From NCBI RefSeq assembly GCF_034427455.1, contig NZ_JAXQNN010000002.1:496001-560000 (forward strand): 64,000 nucleotides of DNA, written 5' to 3'. Below are positions 54,522 to 63,341 of this stretch, piece by piece. The DNA comes from Jeotgalibacillus haloalkalitolerans (GTDB lineage Bacteria > Bacillota > Bacilli > Bacillales > Jeotgalibacillaceae). The notes under the pieces are model-generated. The model had not been told where the DNA came from. It saw nothing but the letters and a program-made list of their open reading frames with translations, and did no database searches. The position numbers were made by a program, and so were the translations under genes. Every line of letters starts with the position of its first letter. Position 1 is the first letter of the stretch.

Positions 54522-54648
54522 TTCGACATGCGGAATTAAATCCCTTTTCATTGTAAGACTTTTTTAAAAAATTAACAAGTTTTCTTTTAAATACTCTTGA
54601 ATGCTCTTCTTTTCGATATATTTCAACAATAACTGACATATTGTCGAA
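54522..54648 (-). promoter_or_regulatory. spo0A control region: sigma-A promoter and 0A-like boxes
   Basis: Leftward TTGTTA (54573-54578), 17 bp, TACAAT (54550-54555) is a good sigma-A match. The 7-mers TGTCGAA (54522-54528, leftward strand; and 54642-54648, plus strand) are perfect 0A boxes, and TATCGAA (54612-54618, leftward strand) has one mismatch. The pattern fits autoregulation by Spo0A~P. I did not find a convincing sigma-H promoter. Confidence 0.6.
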
Positions 54649-54710
54649 TTTATGTACAGTTTATCATGAAAACCGTTTTTGACCAACAGTTGCCGGAAAT
54701 GGAATAAACC

Positions 54711-54736
54711 AAAAGAACAGGCTAAGACGCCTGTTC
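54711..54736 (-). terminator. Terminator of spoIVB
   Basis: Leftward: GAACAGG, eight-base loop, CCTGTTC, then TTTT; it contains the spoIVB stop. Confidence 0.75.
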
Positions 54737-55714
54737 CTTCAGCATATCTTCTATATAAAGTGCATAACCTTCATTTGGCTGGTGAATCAAAACGTGAGAA
54801 ACCGCACCTATTAACTGATCATTCTGTATGATCGGACTTCCACTCATTCCCTGAATAATACCGCCAGTTTTTTCAATAAGCTTGGGATCTGACAGGCGGA
54901 TTTTCATTCCTATTTCTCCGCTGGGAAGCGTAACATCCGTATCGAGGATTTCAATACTAAATGCTTCAATTTCTTGACCTTTTAATACCGTCAGGATCTC
55001 AGCTTTCCCTTTTTTCACTTGATCTTTCTGTGCGGTGTTAAGTGCTTTTTGATGCTCATTGTTTACACGCTGAAATAATTCACCGAATATGCCGGTCGAT
55101 GCATTCTTTTTTATTTCACCGAGCATGCTAGTTTTATCATTAAAATATGCAATTTTTCCTCCAGGGTTACCCGCCCTGCTCTTTTGAATATCTCTGATCT
55201 CCGCAGGCTTAATATGTCCGGATTTCATTTCAACCGGAAGCTTTGTGTGCTGTTCAGATACAACATGGCCCAGCGCGCCAAAGCGGAGCGTTTCCGGGTC
55301 AATATAAGTCAGCGTACCGACTCCATAAATTTCATGTTTTGCAAAAAAGCCTAATTGTGACTGACCTTTTTCATTTTTGATCAGTTGTACATTTTTAGTA
55401 AGGGTCTGATCGTTTCTGATCACTTCAAGACGGATAGTTTCTTCTGTTTCAGCTTGATCCACTGCACTGTTTAATTCATCTACTGTTTGAACTTTTGTAC
55501 CGTTAACGCTGCTGATTCTGTCTCCAATTTTAATTCCAGCCCGCTCTGACGGAGAAATTTCATTAGCTGGTGCATAAAAACCTGTCACTAATACGCCATT
55601 TGTCTCAAGAACTATTCCAATCGACTGACCGCCTGGTATCAGTTCCATCGCTGCACAATACTGCGCTGTAACAGAGCTAATGATTAAAACGGCAAGAATC
55701 AGCTTTTTGATCAT
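54722..55714 (-). CDS. spoIVB: SpoIVB signalling serine peptidase (short form)
   Basis: This forespore-secreted peptidase cleaves SpoIVFA so that pro-sigma-K can be processed. The ATG at 55714 (MIKKLILAVLIISS) follows GAGGAGGG; the ATG at 55720 overlaps it. The 330-aa product has a signal anchor (residues 4-22) and then directly ELIPGGQSIGI. A PDZ domain (about 35-110) follows. The SpoIVB-type peptidase domain has histidine in FGALGHVV (about 148) and nucleophile serine in IIQGMSGSPIIQ (about 290). B. subtilis SpoIVB has about 426 residues, with a longer stretch between the anchor and PGGQSIG; that stretch is missing here, with no sign of frameshift upstream. Confidence 0.92.
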   Translation of the reverse strand: MIKKLILAVLIISSVTAQYCAAMELIPGGQSIGIVLETNGVLVTGFYAPANEISPSERAGIKIGDRISSVNGTKVQTVDELNSAVDQAETEETIRLEVIRNDQTLTKNVQLIKNEKGQSQLGFFAKHEIYGVGTLTYIDPETLRFGALGHVVSEQHTKLPVEMKSGHIKPAEIRDIQKSRAGNPGGKIAYFNDKTSMLGEIKKNASTGIFGELFQRVNNEHQKALNTAQKDQVKKGKAEILTVLKGQEIEAFSIEILDTDVTLPSGEIGMKIRLSDPKLIEKTGGIIQGMSGSPIIQNDQLIGAVSHVLIHQPNEGYALYIEDMLKEQAS

Positions 55715-55776
55715 CTGCATCCCTCCTCTCTACTAGTTATAATTTGAGCGAAAAGAGGAAAAATATCAGCATGTAA

Positions 55777-55810
55777 AAAGAAAAAAGCTATCCGGTAATG
55801 GATAGCTTTT
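55777..55810 (-). terminator. Terminator of recN
   Basis: Leftward: AAAAGCTATCC, six-base loop, GGATAGCTTTT, then a T-rich tail. Confidence 0.85.
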
Positions 55811-57503
55811 ACACAGCTGATTTTTTAATTGTATGAGCTAAGTTAATGAGTTCTTCTGCATGACTGATGGTCAGGTCTGTAATTTCCACCCCTGAAATCA
55901 TTCTGCTGATTTCTTTTACCCTGTCCTCTTTAGCAAGCGGACTGACACTTGTATGAGTACGGTCATTTTTGACTTCTTTTGATATAAATAAATGGCGGTC
56001 ACTGATCGCAGCAACCTGCGGCAGGTGCGAAATACAAAGCACCTGGGAGTGAGATGAAATTGAGTAGATTTTTTCAGCAATGGCCTGGGCTACTCTGCCG
56101 CTTACACCTGTGTCCACTTCATCAAATATGATTGATGTGATGCCCTGATGCTGTGAAAAGATTGTTTTAAGCGCGAGCATCATTCTTGAAATTTCTCCAC
56201 CGGAGGCCACCTTAATCAGCGGCTTCAGCGGTTCCCCGGGATTTGTTGAAATATAAAACTCAATCTCATCGACACCGTTCGATTTGTACAGGTCAGGTTT
56301 TTGCTCAGCGAAAAACACTTTAAAAACCGCTTTATCCATGTAAAGCGCTTTTAACTCACCGTGAATGGCTTCTGTTAAAGTTTCTGACCATTTTTTTCTG
56401 AGTGCGGTTAAGTGGTCTGCCTCAACTGACAGATCCTTCTCGACTGATTCAAGCTTATTTTTCAATTCCTCAAGAGATGAATCTTTATTTGTGATGGCTT
56501 CTATTTCTTCTTCAATCCCAGAGAAATACTCCATTATTTCTTCTATGGAAGAGCCATACTTCCGCTTTAACTGATTGATTTCATTGAGTCTGTCTTCAAT
56601 CATCTGAAGTCTTTCAGGATCAAATTCCATACCGTCTAAATGCTGCCTGATCTCTCTTGCTGAATCCTCAAGCAGATAAAACTGACTGCTGATTGTATCA
56701 CTGATTTCTTTTAACTCAACATCAATATCCGCTGCATGCTCCATATTAGACATCGCAAGGCCTGTCCAATCAAGACCACGCTGTTCACCCTGTAATGCTT
56801 CATAAGCCGTCTGGAGCGATTCATAAAGCTTTTCAAAATTAGATAGCCTGATTTTCTCTTCCATTAACTCTTCATCTTCATTAATTGAAAGATCAGCATC
56901 CTGAATTTCCTTGTATTGAAACTGGATCAAATCAAGTCTGTGCGCCATTTGCTGATCGTTTTCAGATAAAGATCTGATTTGTTTTTTAAGATCCGCATAG
57001 ACAGTAAATACTTCCTGATAATTCTTTTTCGCTTCACTGATCTCTTTGGCTCCAAACTGATCAAGCAAATTAATGTGTGCGGATTCATCCATTAACTCCT
57101 GACTTTCATGCTGCCCGTGGATGTCAATTAACGCACCACCGACTTCTCTTAAAATAGAAATCGTGACCAGCTTTCCGTTAATCCGGCATGAGCTCTTACC
57201 GGAAGAAGAAATATCCCGCTTCAAAAGAACCATTTCATCTTCTATTTCAATACCGAATTCCTGACATTTATGGAACACAGGATGTCCTGCCGGAGCAGAA
57301 AACACACCCTCAATTTCTGCTTTTTTCTCACCATGCCTGACAAATTCAGCCGATCCTCTCGCTCCGACAAGCAGCTGTACAGCATCTATAATGATCGACT
57401 TACCCGCACCGGTTTCACCGGTTAAAACAGTGAGTCCTTCCTCTAAAGATAATGAAAGTTCATCTATAATCGCAAAATTACGTATTGATAAGTCCTGTAA
57501 CAA
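55809..57503 (-). CDS. recN: DNA repair protein RecN
   Basis: This SMC-like ATPase gathers DNA ends during double-strand-break repair. The TTG start at 57503 follows AGGGGTGAT. The 564-aa product has the N-terminal Walker A TGETGAGKSIIIDA (residues about 29-42), two long coiled-coil arms (about 155-380, EEDEELMEEKIRLSNFEKLY and ENDQQMAHRLDL) and the C-terminal ABC signature VASGGEISRMMLALK. Walker B is IIFDEVDTGVSG. It is transcribed from argR as in B. subtilis (17-bp gap). No LexA box was seen. Confidence 0.95.
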   Translation of the reverse strand: MLQDLSIRNFAIIDELSLSLEEGLTVLTGETGAGKSIIIDAVQLLVGARGSAEFVRHGEKKAEIEGVFSAPAGHPVFHKCQEFGIEIEDEMVLLKRDISSSGKSSCRINGKLVTISILREVGGALIDIHGQHESQELMDESAHINLLDQFGAKEISEAKKNYQEVFTVYADLKKQIRSLSENDQQMAHRLDLIQFQYKEIQDADLSINEDEELMEEKIRLSNFEKLYESLQTAYEALQGEQRGLDWTGLAMSNMEHAADIDVELKEISDTISSQFYLLEDSAREIRQHLDGMEFDPERLQMIEDRLNEINQLKRKYGSSIEEIMEYFSGIEEEIEAITNKDSSLEELKNKLESVEKDLSVEADHLTALRKKWSETLTEAIHGELKALYMDKAVFKVFFAEQKPDLYKSNGVDEIEFYISTNPGEPLKPLIKVASGGEISRMMLALKTIFSQHQGITSIIFDEVDTGVSGRVAQAIAEKIYSISSHSQVLCISHLPQVAAISDRHLFISKEVKNDRTHTSVSPLAKEDRVKEISRMISGVEITDLTISHAEELINLAHTIKKSAV

Positions 57504-57519
57504 ACAATATCACCCCTGT

Positions 57520-57972
57520 TTAAAGCATATCAATAAAGCGCTTTGAAATGGTACCTGCTTCATCTTCTGATCTGCATATAATTAAACATGTATCGTCACC
57601 GCAGATTGTGCCGAGAATTTCGTCCCAGTCAAGATTATCGATCAATGCACCAATTGCGTTTGCATTTCCCGGTAAAGTTTTCATAACGAGCAAATGACCT
57701 GCACCGTCAATTCTAACGAAAGCATCAGTCAGCGTTCTTTTTAGTTTTTGAAGCGGATTAAACCGCTGATCAGCAGGCAGGGAATATTTATATCTGCCAT
57801 CATGTAATGGGACTTTCACCAAATGCAGTTCTTTGATATCTCTGGAGATTGTAGCCTGAGTCACCGGGAACCCCGCATTTTTCAGCTCATCTACAAGCTC
57901 ATCCTGTGTTTCAATATCATTGTTTACAATAATTTCTCTTATTTTAATATGTCGTTGTCCTTTATTTATCAT
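57520..57972 (-). CDS. argR: Arginine repressor/activator (AhrC)
   Basis: This arginine-sensing hexameric regulator represses arginine biosynthesis and activates catabolism. The 150-aa product has the N-terminal winged helix ([19 protein letters not shown] and [19 protein letters not shown]). The C-terminal oligomerisation and arginine-binding domain has [20 protein letters not shown] and [14 protein letters not shown] with the paired aspartates. The ATG follows CGGAGTGA. Gene order argR-recN is conserved across Bacillales. The artPQR operon in the same window is a plausible target. Confidence 0.95.
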   Translation of the reverse strand: MINKGQRHIKIREIIVNNDIETQDELVDELKNAGFPVTQATISRDIKELHLVKVPLHDGRYKYSLPADQRFNPLQKLKRTLTDAFVRIDGAGHLLVMKTLPGNANAIGALIDNLDWDEILGTICGDDTCLIICRSEDEAGTISKRFIDML

Positions 57973-58098
57973 ATCTTCACTCCGTCTGTATGAATATTTA
58001 TGCTTAAATATACAGTTATCTTAACGTACATTTTCCAATTTGTACACTGAGGTGAGTGAGGAAGGCTTTATTTTGTTCGCGCACCCCTGACCTGTGAA

Positions 58099-58142
58099 TA
58101 ATAAAAAGACTGGGACAAAAAATTGTCCCAGTCTTTTTATTA
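58099..58142 (-). terminator. Terminator of tlyA
   Basis: AATAAAAAGACTGGGACAA is perfectly complementary to TTGTCCCAGTCTTTTTATT across a short A loop. It lies between tlyA and argR and can work in either direction. Confidence 0.9.
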
Positions 58143-58197
58143 TTTTGCCGGGCTATAAAGTGATCACATAATCTAACCTGCAGCAGTTTTTATTTTC

Positions 58198-59013
58198 TTA
58201 TAAACTTGCATGCGCTTCTGCCACAACGTCTTCGAGTACAACGTCATCCGTGATTTTACCTTTTTCAGTCTCTGTCGTTCGCAGGTGTAAAAGGAACTCA
58301 ATGTTGCCATCTCCACCTGTGATTGGTGAAAATGAAGCTGCAAGTACATCGTAACCGGTTTCTGTCGCAAAAGCAGAAATCTTATTGACGACCTCTAGGT
58401 GTACTTTCCTGTCTCTTACAATCCCCTTTTTCCCAACCTGCTCACGTCCTGCTTCAAACTGAGGCTTCACGAGTGCAAGCACATCACTGCCAGGTTTAAG
58501 TAATGTGCGTAATACCGGAAGAATGATCTTCAAAGAAATAAATGATACATCAATTGAAGCAAAGTCCGGTGTTCCTTCTTTCAGGTCTTCAGGTGTCAGG
58601 TACCTGAAGTTTGTCCGCTCCATTACGATTACCCGCGGGTCCTGCCTTAATTTCCAGGCAAGCTGATTATAGCCGACATCAACCGCATAGGACTGTCTGG
58701 CGCCATTTTGAAGTGCGCAGTCAGTGAATCCGCCGGTTGACGACCCGACATCAATCATACATTTATCTTTCACGTTTATATTGAATTCCTTTAATGCTTT
58801 TTCAAGCTTTAATCCGCCCCGGCTGACATATGGCATAACTTTTCCTTTAACCGTCAGCAGTGCGTCTTCAGGGATTTTTTCTCCAGGCTTATCAAGTCTT
58901 GTTTCATTATGAAAAACTAATCCCGCCATAATGGCTCTTTTAGCTTTTTCACGTGTTTCTGCAAGTCCCTGATCTACAAGCAGAATATCAACTCTCTGTT
59001 TTTTAATTTTCAT
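58198..59013 (-). CDS. tlyA: TlyA-family RNA methyltransferase (YqxC-like)
   Basis: This is a predicted 2'-O-methyltransferase of rRNA. The 271-aa product has an N-terminal S4 RNA-binding domain (residues about 5-65, QRVDILLVDQGLAETREKAK). The FtsJ-type methyltransferase domain has SAM motif MIDVGSSTGGFTDCALQNGA (about 86-105) and VYNQLAWKLR-type residues. DFASIDVSFISLK and LVKPQFEAGRE follow. The K-D-K-E catalytic set is consistent with this family. It starts 2 bp after dxs, in the conserved dxs-yqxC-ahrC-recN run. Confidence 0.9.
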   Translation of the reverse strand: MKIKKQRVDILLVDQGLAETREKAKRAIMAGLVFHNETRLDKPGEKIPEDALLTVKGKVMPYVSRGGLKLEKALKEFNINVKDKCMIDVGSSTGGFTDCALQNGARQSYAVDVGYNQLAWKLRQDPRVIVMERTNFRYLTPEDLKEGTPDFASIDVSFISLKIILPVLRTLLKPGSDVLALVKPQFEAGREQVGKKGIVRDRKVHLEVVNKISAFATETGYDVLAASFSPITGGDGNIEFLLHLRTTETEKGKITDDVVLEDVVAEAHASL

Positions 59014-59015
59014 GC

Positions 59016-60917
59016 TCAGGCTCTTTTCTCCTTCATCGGAACAATTGATCTGATCACCTTCACAGCCTGTTCAGTTGTCAGGTCAATTTCTTCTAACAGC
59101 TGATCAACATTGCCATGTTCAATAAACTGATCAGGGATTCCCATTCTTTCGATCTTCGCGTGTGAAAACTGCTGATCATGAGCAAATTCAAGTACCGCAC
59201 TGCCGAATCCGCCCTGAAGAACTGCTTCTTCGATGGTTAGAATCGGCATATTTAATGCAAGTAAATCTTTTAACATTGTTTCATCCAGCGGCTTGATAAA
59301 CCTTGCATTTATCACGCGTACTGAAATACCTTCCTGCTCCAAATGGTCTGCAGCTTCAAGCGCCATAGGAATTGTTGTACCAAATGTTAATATCGCAGCA
59401 TCAGACCCTTCTTTCAGCACTTCCCAGCTGCCAATCGGAATTTGCTGCAGGGTATCGTCCATCTGGACACCTAATCCGTTACCTCTTGGATATCTCATCG
59501 CGATTGGACCGTCATCATACGTTAAAGCTGTGTGGACCATATGCTGTCCTTCATTTTCATCCTTCGGCATCATGACAACCATATTTGGAAGACTTCTCAG
59601 AAAAGCGATATCGAATACTCCCTGATGTGTTTCTCCATCGGCTCCAACAAGTCCCGCACGGTCGATTCCGATAAATACGTTCAGATTCTGACGGCAGATA
59701 TCATGCACGACCTGATCGTATGCACGCTGAAGGAATGTAGAGTAAATCGCAAGGAAAGGCTTCATGTTTTGTGTGGCAAGACCTGCAGATAATGTTGTCG
59801 CATGCTGTTCAGCGATTCCCACATCAAACATTCTGTCAGGAAACTCACTTGCAAACCCTTCAAGCTTTGATCCGACAGGCATTGCTGGTGTAACAGCAAC
59901 GATTCTCTGATCGGTTCTGGCTTCTTTTCGCACTGTTTCAGCTACCAGCGCACTCCAGCCAGGTGCTTTTGCAGACGATTTGATTAAATCGCCTGTATCA
60001 ATTTTATATGGGCCTGTCCCATGCCACGTTCCGACTGTGTCATTTTCAGCAGGGTGGAATCCTTTTCCTTTTTTCGTAATCACATGAAGGATGACTGGAC
60101 CTTTTGTTTTTTTAGCATATCTGATATTTTCATCCAGCTCATCAAAGTTATGACCATCAACAGGGCCTAAATAAGTAAAGCCGAGTTCTTCAAAAAACAT
60201 TCCGGATACGAGCAGATACTTGAGACTGTCTTTAACCCGCTCTGCAGCAGATGCAAGCCTTCCTCCGACTGCCGGCACCTTTTTAATCAGATACTCAAGG
60301 TCGTCTTTTGCTTTGTTGTATTTTCCGGCAGTTCTCATCCGTCCTAGGACACTATGCAGGGCACCTACGTTTGGCGCAATCGACATTTCATTGTCATTTA
60401 AGACTACAATCATATCCTTTTTCTCATGACCGATGTGATTGAGCGCTTCCAAAGCCATCCCGCCGGTTAAAGCGCCATCTCCGATAATCGGCACAACGAA
60501 ATTGCTGTCGCCTTTAATATCACGCGCAATTGCCATACCCATCGCTGCAGATAAAGAAGTGGAACTGTGTCCTGTTTCCCAGACATCATGTTCACTTTCA
60601 ATCATCTTTGGAAATCCGCAAAGTCCCTTGTATTGTCTGAGCGTATCAAATTGATCAGCACGTCCGGTCAGGATTTTATGAACATAAGACTGATGCCCAA
60701 CGTCCCACAGGAATTTATCATCCGGACTGTTAAAATGCTTATGCAGGGCGAGCGTTAATTCCACTACTCCCAGGTTCGGTCCGATATGACCACCTGTTGC
60801 TGAAAGCTTTTCAATCAGAAACGTACGGATTTCCTCACTTAATTCAATTAACTGTTCTTTATTCAGATCTTTTAAAAAACCAGGGTCTTTAATTTGATTT
60901 ATCTCCACCCGGATCAC
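59016..60917 (-). CDS. dxs: 1-deoxy-D-xylulose-5-phosphate synthase
   Basis: This is the first step of the MEP isoprenoid pathway: pyruvate plus glyceraldehyde-3-phosphate to DXP, with thiamine diphosphate. The GTG start at 60917 lies near GAAAGTGAG, with a second GTG at 60908. The 633-aa product has the catalytic histidine [13 protein letters not shown]. The cofactor motif is [18 protein letters not shown] (about residues 148-165) and [14 protein letters not shown]. The central [15 protein letters not shown] and the C-terminal transketolase fold follow. ispA, which uses pathway products, lies 1.3 kb upstream with OLE RNA and oapA between them. Confidence 0.96.
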   Translation of the reverse strand: MIRVEINQIKDPGFLKDLNKEQLIELSEEIRTFLIEKLSATGGHIGPNLGVVELTLALHKHFNSPDDKFLWDVGHQSYVHKILTGRADQFDTLRQYKGLCGFPKMIESEHDVWETGHSSTSLSAAMGMAIARDIKGDSNFVVPIIGDGALTGGMALEALNHIGHEKKDMIVVLNDNEMSIAPNVGALHSVLGRMRTAGKYNKAKDDLEYLIKKVPAVGGRLASAAERVKDSLKYLLVSGMFFEELGFTYLGPVDGHNFDELDENIRYAKKTKGPVILHVITKKGKGFHPAENDTVGTWHGTGPYKIDTGDLIKSSAKAPGWSALVAETVRKEARTDQRIVAVTPAMPVGSKLEGFASEFPDRMFDVGIAEQHATTLSAGLATQNMKPFLAIYSTFLQRAYDQVVHDICRQNLNVFIGIDRAGLVGADGETHQGVFDIAFLRSLPNMVVMMPKDENEGQHMVHTALTYDDGPIAMRYPRGNGLGVQMDDTLQQIPIGSWEVLKEGSDAAILTFGTTIPMALEAADHLEQEGISVRVINARFIKPLDETMLKDLLALNMPILTIEEAVLQGGFGSAVLEFAHDQQFSHAKIERMGIPDQFIEHGNVDQLLEEIDLTTEQAVKVIRSIVPMKEKRA

Positions 60918-60983
60918 TCACTTTCTCAGAAGGAACCACAGCTATTTGCATGACAAATTGTACAGTGTTCCCCAGAATAAATT

Positions 60984-61571
60984 CTATTTCGTTTTCTTTG
61001 TATCTTTAATTATAACAAGGTGTAATTTTTCCTCAAGAAATTGTAGGGTTTTTCCTACCCTGAATATGATATCTTTGGAAAAAGTAATGGCAAGTGACTT
61101 TCCCATCGCTTTTCCGCCAACTGTAAGCGCTGCAATCAGACTTGTCAGCCCGATGTTGATGGAACTCTCAATCAGAGAGCCCTGACCCAGCTGTAGCTCG
61201 TTTGCTAGCTGGATGATCACGATCGCTGCAGCTGCTCCACTGATTATACCTGCTATATCCCCTATAACATCGTTACAGAAACTAGCAAACCGGTCTGCAT
61301 TTCTGACAATTCTAATGGCGTACTTCGCACCATACACTTTTTTTGCAGCCATTGCGTGAAACGGCTTTTCCTCACCGGCTGCAGCAGCAATACCAAGCAT
61401 GTCAAAAAAGACGCCGATGACAACAATCATGAGGACCACGATCAATCCCACTGTCCAGTTGACCTGATTAAGTATACTTGTTGAAAGAAGTGAAAAAATA
61501 GCCGCTAACACTCCTGTGATAACGGCTATCGTAACACTCCACTTTATTGTTTTATGTAAGAAGCTGTTCAA
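60984..61571 (-). CDS. oapA: OLE RNA-associated membrane protein OapA
   Basis: This is a 195-aa integral membrane protein encoded directly behind the OLE RNA and before dxs, the position of OapA in Bacillus halodurans. There OapA binds OLE RNA and brings it to the membrane. The TTG start at 61571 (MNSFLHKTIKWSVT) follows AGGTGTGAT. Four hydrophobic segments are seen: residues about 11-31, 39-59, 102-122 and 135-155. A conserved-looking soluble loop (AAGEEKPFHAMAAKKVYGAKYA) lies between helices 2 and 3. Helix 3 contains a G-x3-G-x3-G run (VIGDIAGIISGAAAA). A distant resemblance to CNNM/DUF21 membrane domains is possible. The name rests on synteny plus topology. Confidence 0.82.
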   Translation of the reverse strand: MNSFLHKTIKWSVTIAVITGVLAAIFSLLSTSILNQVNWTVGLIVVLMIVVIGVFFDMLGIAAAAGEEKPFHAMAAKKVYGAKYAIRIVRNADRFASFCNDVIGDIAGIISGAAAAIVIIQLANELQLGQGSLIESSINIGLTSLIAALTVGGKAMGKSLAITFSKDIIFRVGKTLQFLEEKLHLVIIKDTKKTK

Positions 61572-61589
61572 TTCACATCACACCTAAAA

Positions 61590-62195
61590 GTAATAAAGGG
61601 TGGTCGCGATCAGAGTTAACATTACGGCTTAGGTCCAGTAGGTTTTCCCAATTCGACACCAGCTGTTGCCATACTGGCGGTTTCCCATTATATCGAATTC
61701 GGCAGGGTTTCCCGCTGCCGGACTGGATTGCCACTTAGTCCGCACTCTAATCCTCTGAACACGTCTGCGTACAGTCTAGGAGATTTCCTCGGCAGCCCTG
61801 ATCCTGACTCCTTATCCTCTTTTGCAGAAGTGATTTCATACGGGCTGAAAAGAACATATTAATGGCCAACTAATGTGTTCTCTATAACCATAATCCCCTC
61901 ACATTCCACTCAAGGCAGGCTACGCTGCGGCTGATTGTCATCACTTCCACAGGTTCATACAATCATTCTCCTGCATATGCTTTATGCCAGCTGAAAATGA
62001 AAGCCTCCGCGGTAAGCGGGTCATCGCCCACATGCCATTGTGGATCGCCCGCAAACCTTACTCCCAGAAAAAGCCCAAAGCTGGGCGCCTCAAGCCAAAA
62101 CCAGGAACTTCATCGATATGCCCTTTAGTGGATTTTTAGGCCCACCTTCGGAATCGGCGGACTGACTAGAATACTGCACCACCCATTTAGGGAAG
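61590..62195 (-). ncRNA. ole: OLE RNA (ornate, large, extremophilic) candidate
   Basis: The 660-bp ispA-oapA gap has no ORF of note, is visibly more GC-rich than neighbouring spacers, and is dense in local hairpins. Leftward, GGGTGGT (62184-62178) at one end is exactly complementary to ACCACCC (61604-61598) at the other. This makes a closing helix around about 587 nt, the expected OLE size of roughly 600 nt. Internal stems include GCCGCCGAT/... and GGGCGATCCACA-type G/C runs around 62030-62060. The location between ispA and oapA-dxs is the known OLE context. A match to the OLE covariance model would settle it; exact ends are estimates. Confidence 0.85.
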
Positions 62196-62232
62196 TATAA
62201 CATATTCATTTTTCTGCTGTCTTGCAATACAC

Positions 62233-63111
62233 TCAGTTTTTCCGGCTGCCGATTAAATCAGTCAACTCCAATAGCAGTAAAGGTTCAGGATGCAGATCAA
62301 AAAGCAATCCTCTCGCTTCAGAAAGATGGTAACTGAGTTTTTCTTTTGCTTTATTCATACCCAGTATCGCCGGGTATGTGCTTTTTTGACGTCCTTCATC
62401 ACTGCCGACAGGTTTACCGATTTCATCCTGATTACCCTCAACGTCAAGAATGTCATCTCTGATCTGGAATGCAAGTCCGATGTGTTCGGCAAATAGCCGC
62501 AGTTTATTTAAGTCTGATTCAGTCAGGCCGCTCATCACACCACCTGCAGCAGCTGCAAACTCCAGCAGTCTGCCAGTTTTACGTCTGTGGACAGATTCCA
62601 ACTGTTCAAGTGTTAATGATGCATTCTCACCTTCAATATCAGCCATCTGCCCGCCAACCATTCCTTCAGCGCCGGCAGCATTTGCAAGCATTGAGATCAT
62701 TCTCACTTTAGAATGGGCATCGATTGAGGAATCAGCTACCAGTTCAAAACTTCTTGTCAATAATGCATCTCCCGAAAGAATAGCAGTCGCTTCTCCAAAT
62801 ACTTTATGATTTGTAGGCAGCCCTCTTCTTAAATCGTCATCATCCATGCTTGGAAGATCATCATGAATCAGCGAGTACGTGTGAATCATTTCAAGCGCCG
62901 CAGCTGTTTTAAGTCCTTTATCAGTATCCGCACCGAATGTTTCCATCACAGCAAGTAATAATAATGGACGTATTCTTTTTCCACCTGCTTTTATAGAATA
63001 CAACATTGATTCTTTAAGTGTATCAGGTGTACTGAGCGACCTGATTGCAGAAATCAGTTCTTCTTCTATCAGGCTTTTTTGAATATTGCTGAATTGTCCA
63101 AGCATATTCAT
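62233..63111 (-). CDS. ispA: Farnesyl diphosphate synthase (geranyltranstransferase)
   Basis: It condenses isopentenyl and allyl diphosphates to farnesyl diphosphate, in the cytosol. The 292-aa product has the basic [11 protein letters not shown] (residues about 43-53). The first aspartate-rich motif is [16 protein letters not shown] (about 82-97). [14 protein letters not shown] and the second motif [13 protein letters not shown] (about 216-228) follow. The ATG overlaps the xseB stop by 4 nt. Its stop is 38 bp before the OLE RNA region, so ispA, OLE, oapA and dxs may share a transcript. Confidence 0.95.
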   Translation of the reverse strand: MNMLGQFSNIQKSLIEEELISAIRSLSTPDTLKESMLYSIKAGGKRIRPLLLLAVMETFGADTDKGLKTAAALEMIHTYSLIHDDLPSMDDDDLRRGLPTNHKVFGEATAILSGDALLTRSFELVADSSIDAHSKVRMISMLANAAGAEGMVGGQMADIEGENASLTLEQLESVHRRKTGRLLEFAAAAGGVMSGLTESDLNKLRLFAEHIGLAFQIRDDILDVEGNQDEIGKPVGSDEGRQKSTYPAILGMNKAKEKLSYHLSEARGLLFDLHPEPLLLLELTDLIGSRKN

Positions 63112-63341
63112 TCAGATAACTCCTCTGGATCGATTGGTGTTTCCCCATCTTCAGTCATCATAACAGCCAGCTGCTTTTCTGCGCTTTGCAGTTTTTCATG
63201 ACAAAGCTTGGACAGCTCCACACCTTTTTTATAATAATCAATTGCTTCTTCCAAAGGGACGTCCCCCTCTTCCAGCTTTGCAACGATTTCTTCAAGACCT
63301 TCCACTGCTTCTTCAAATGAATATTCTTTATTTTTCTCCAT
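63108..63341 (-). CDS. xseB: Exodeoxyribonuclease VII small subunit
   Basis: This partner of XseA degrades single-stranded DNA. The ATG at 63341 ([16 protein letters not shown]) is preferred; a GTG at 63350 directly abuts GGTGGAGC. The 77-aa product is helical and acidic. It has the family pattern [33 protein letters not shown] (residues about 7-40) and a variable acidic tail. It overlaps xseA by 14 nt and ispA by 4 nt, so the three genes are one translationally coupled unit. Confidence 0.93.
   Translation of the reverse strand: MEKNKEYSFEEAVEGLEEIVAKLEEGDVPLEEAIDYYKKGVELSKLCHEKLQSAEKQLAVMMTEDGETPIDPEELSE

Noticed and set aside
61572-62232. RNase P RNA, tmRNA or 6S RNA as alternatives for the large structured region.
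   Set aside because: None of the conserved RNase P, tmRNA (tag ORF, tRNA-like end) or 6S motifs is visible, while the ispA-oapA-dxs context and size fit OLE.
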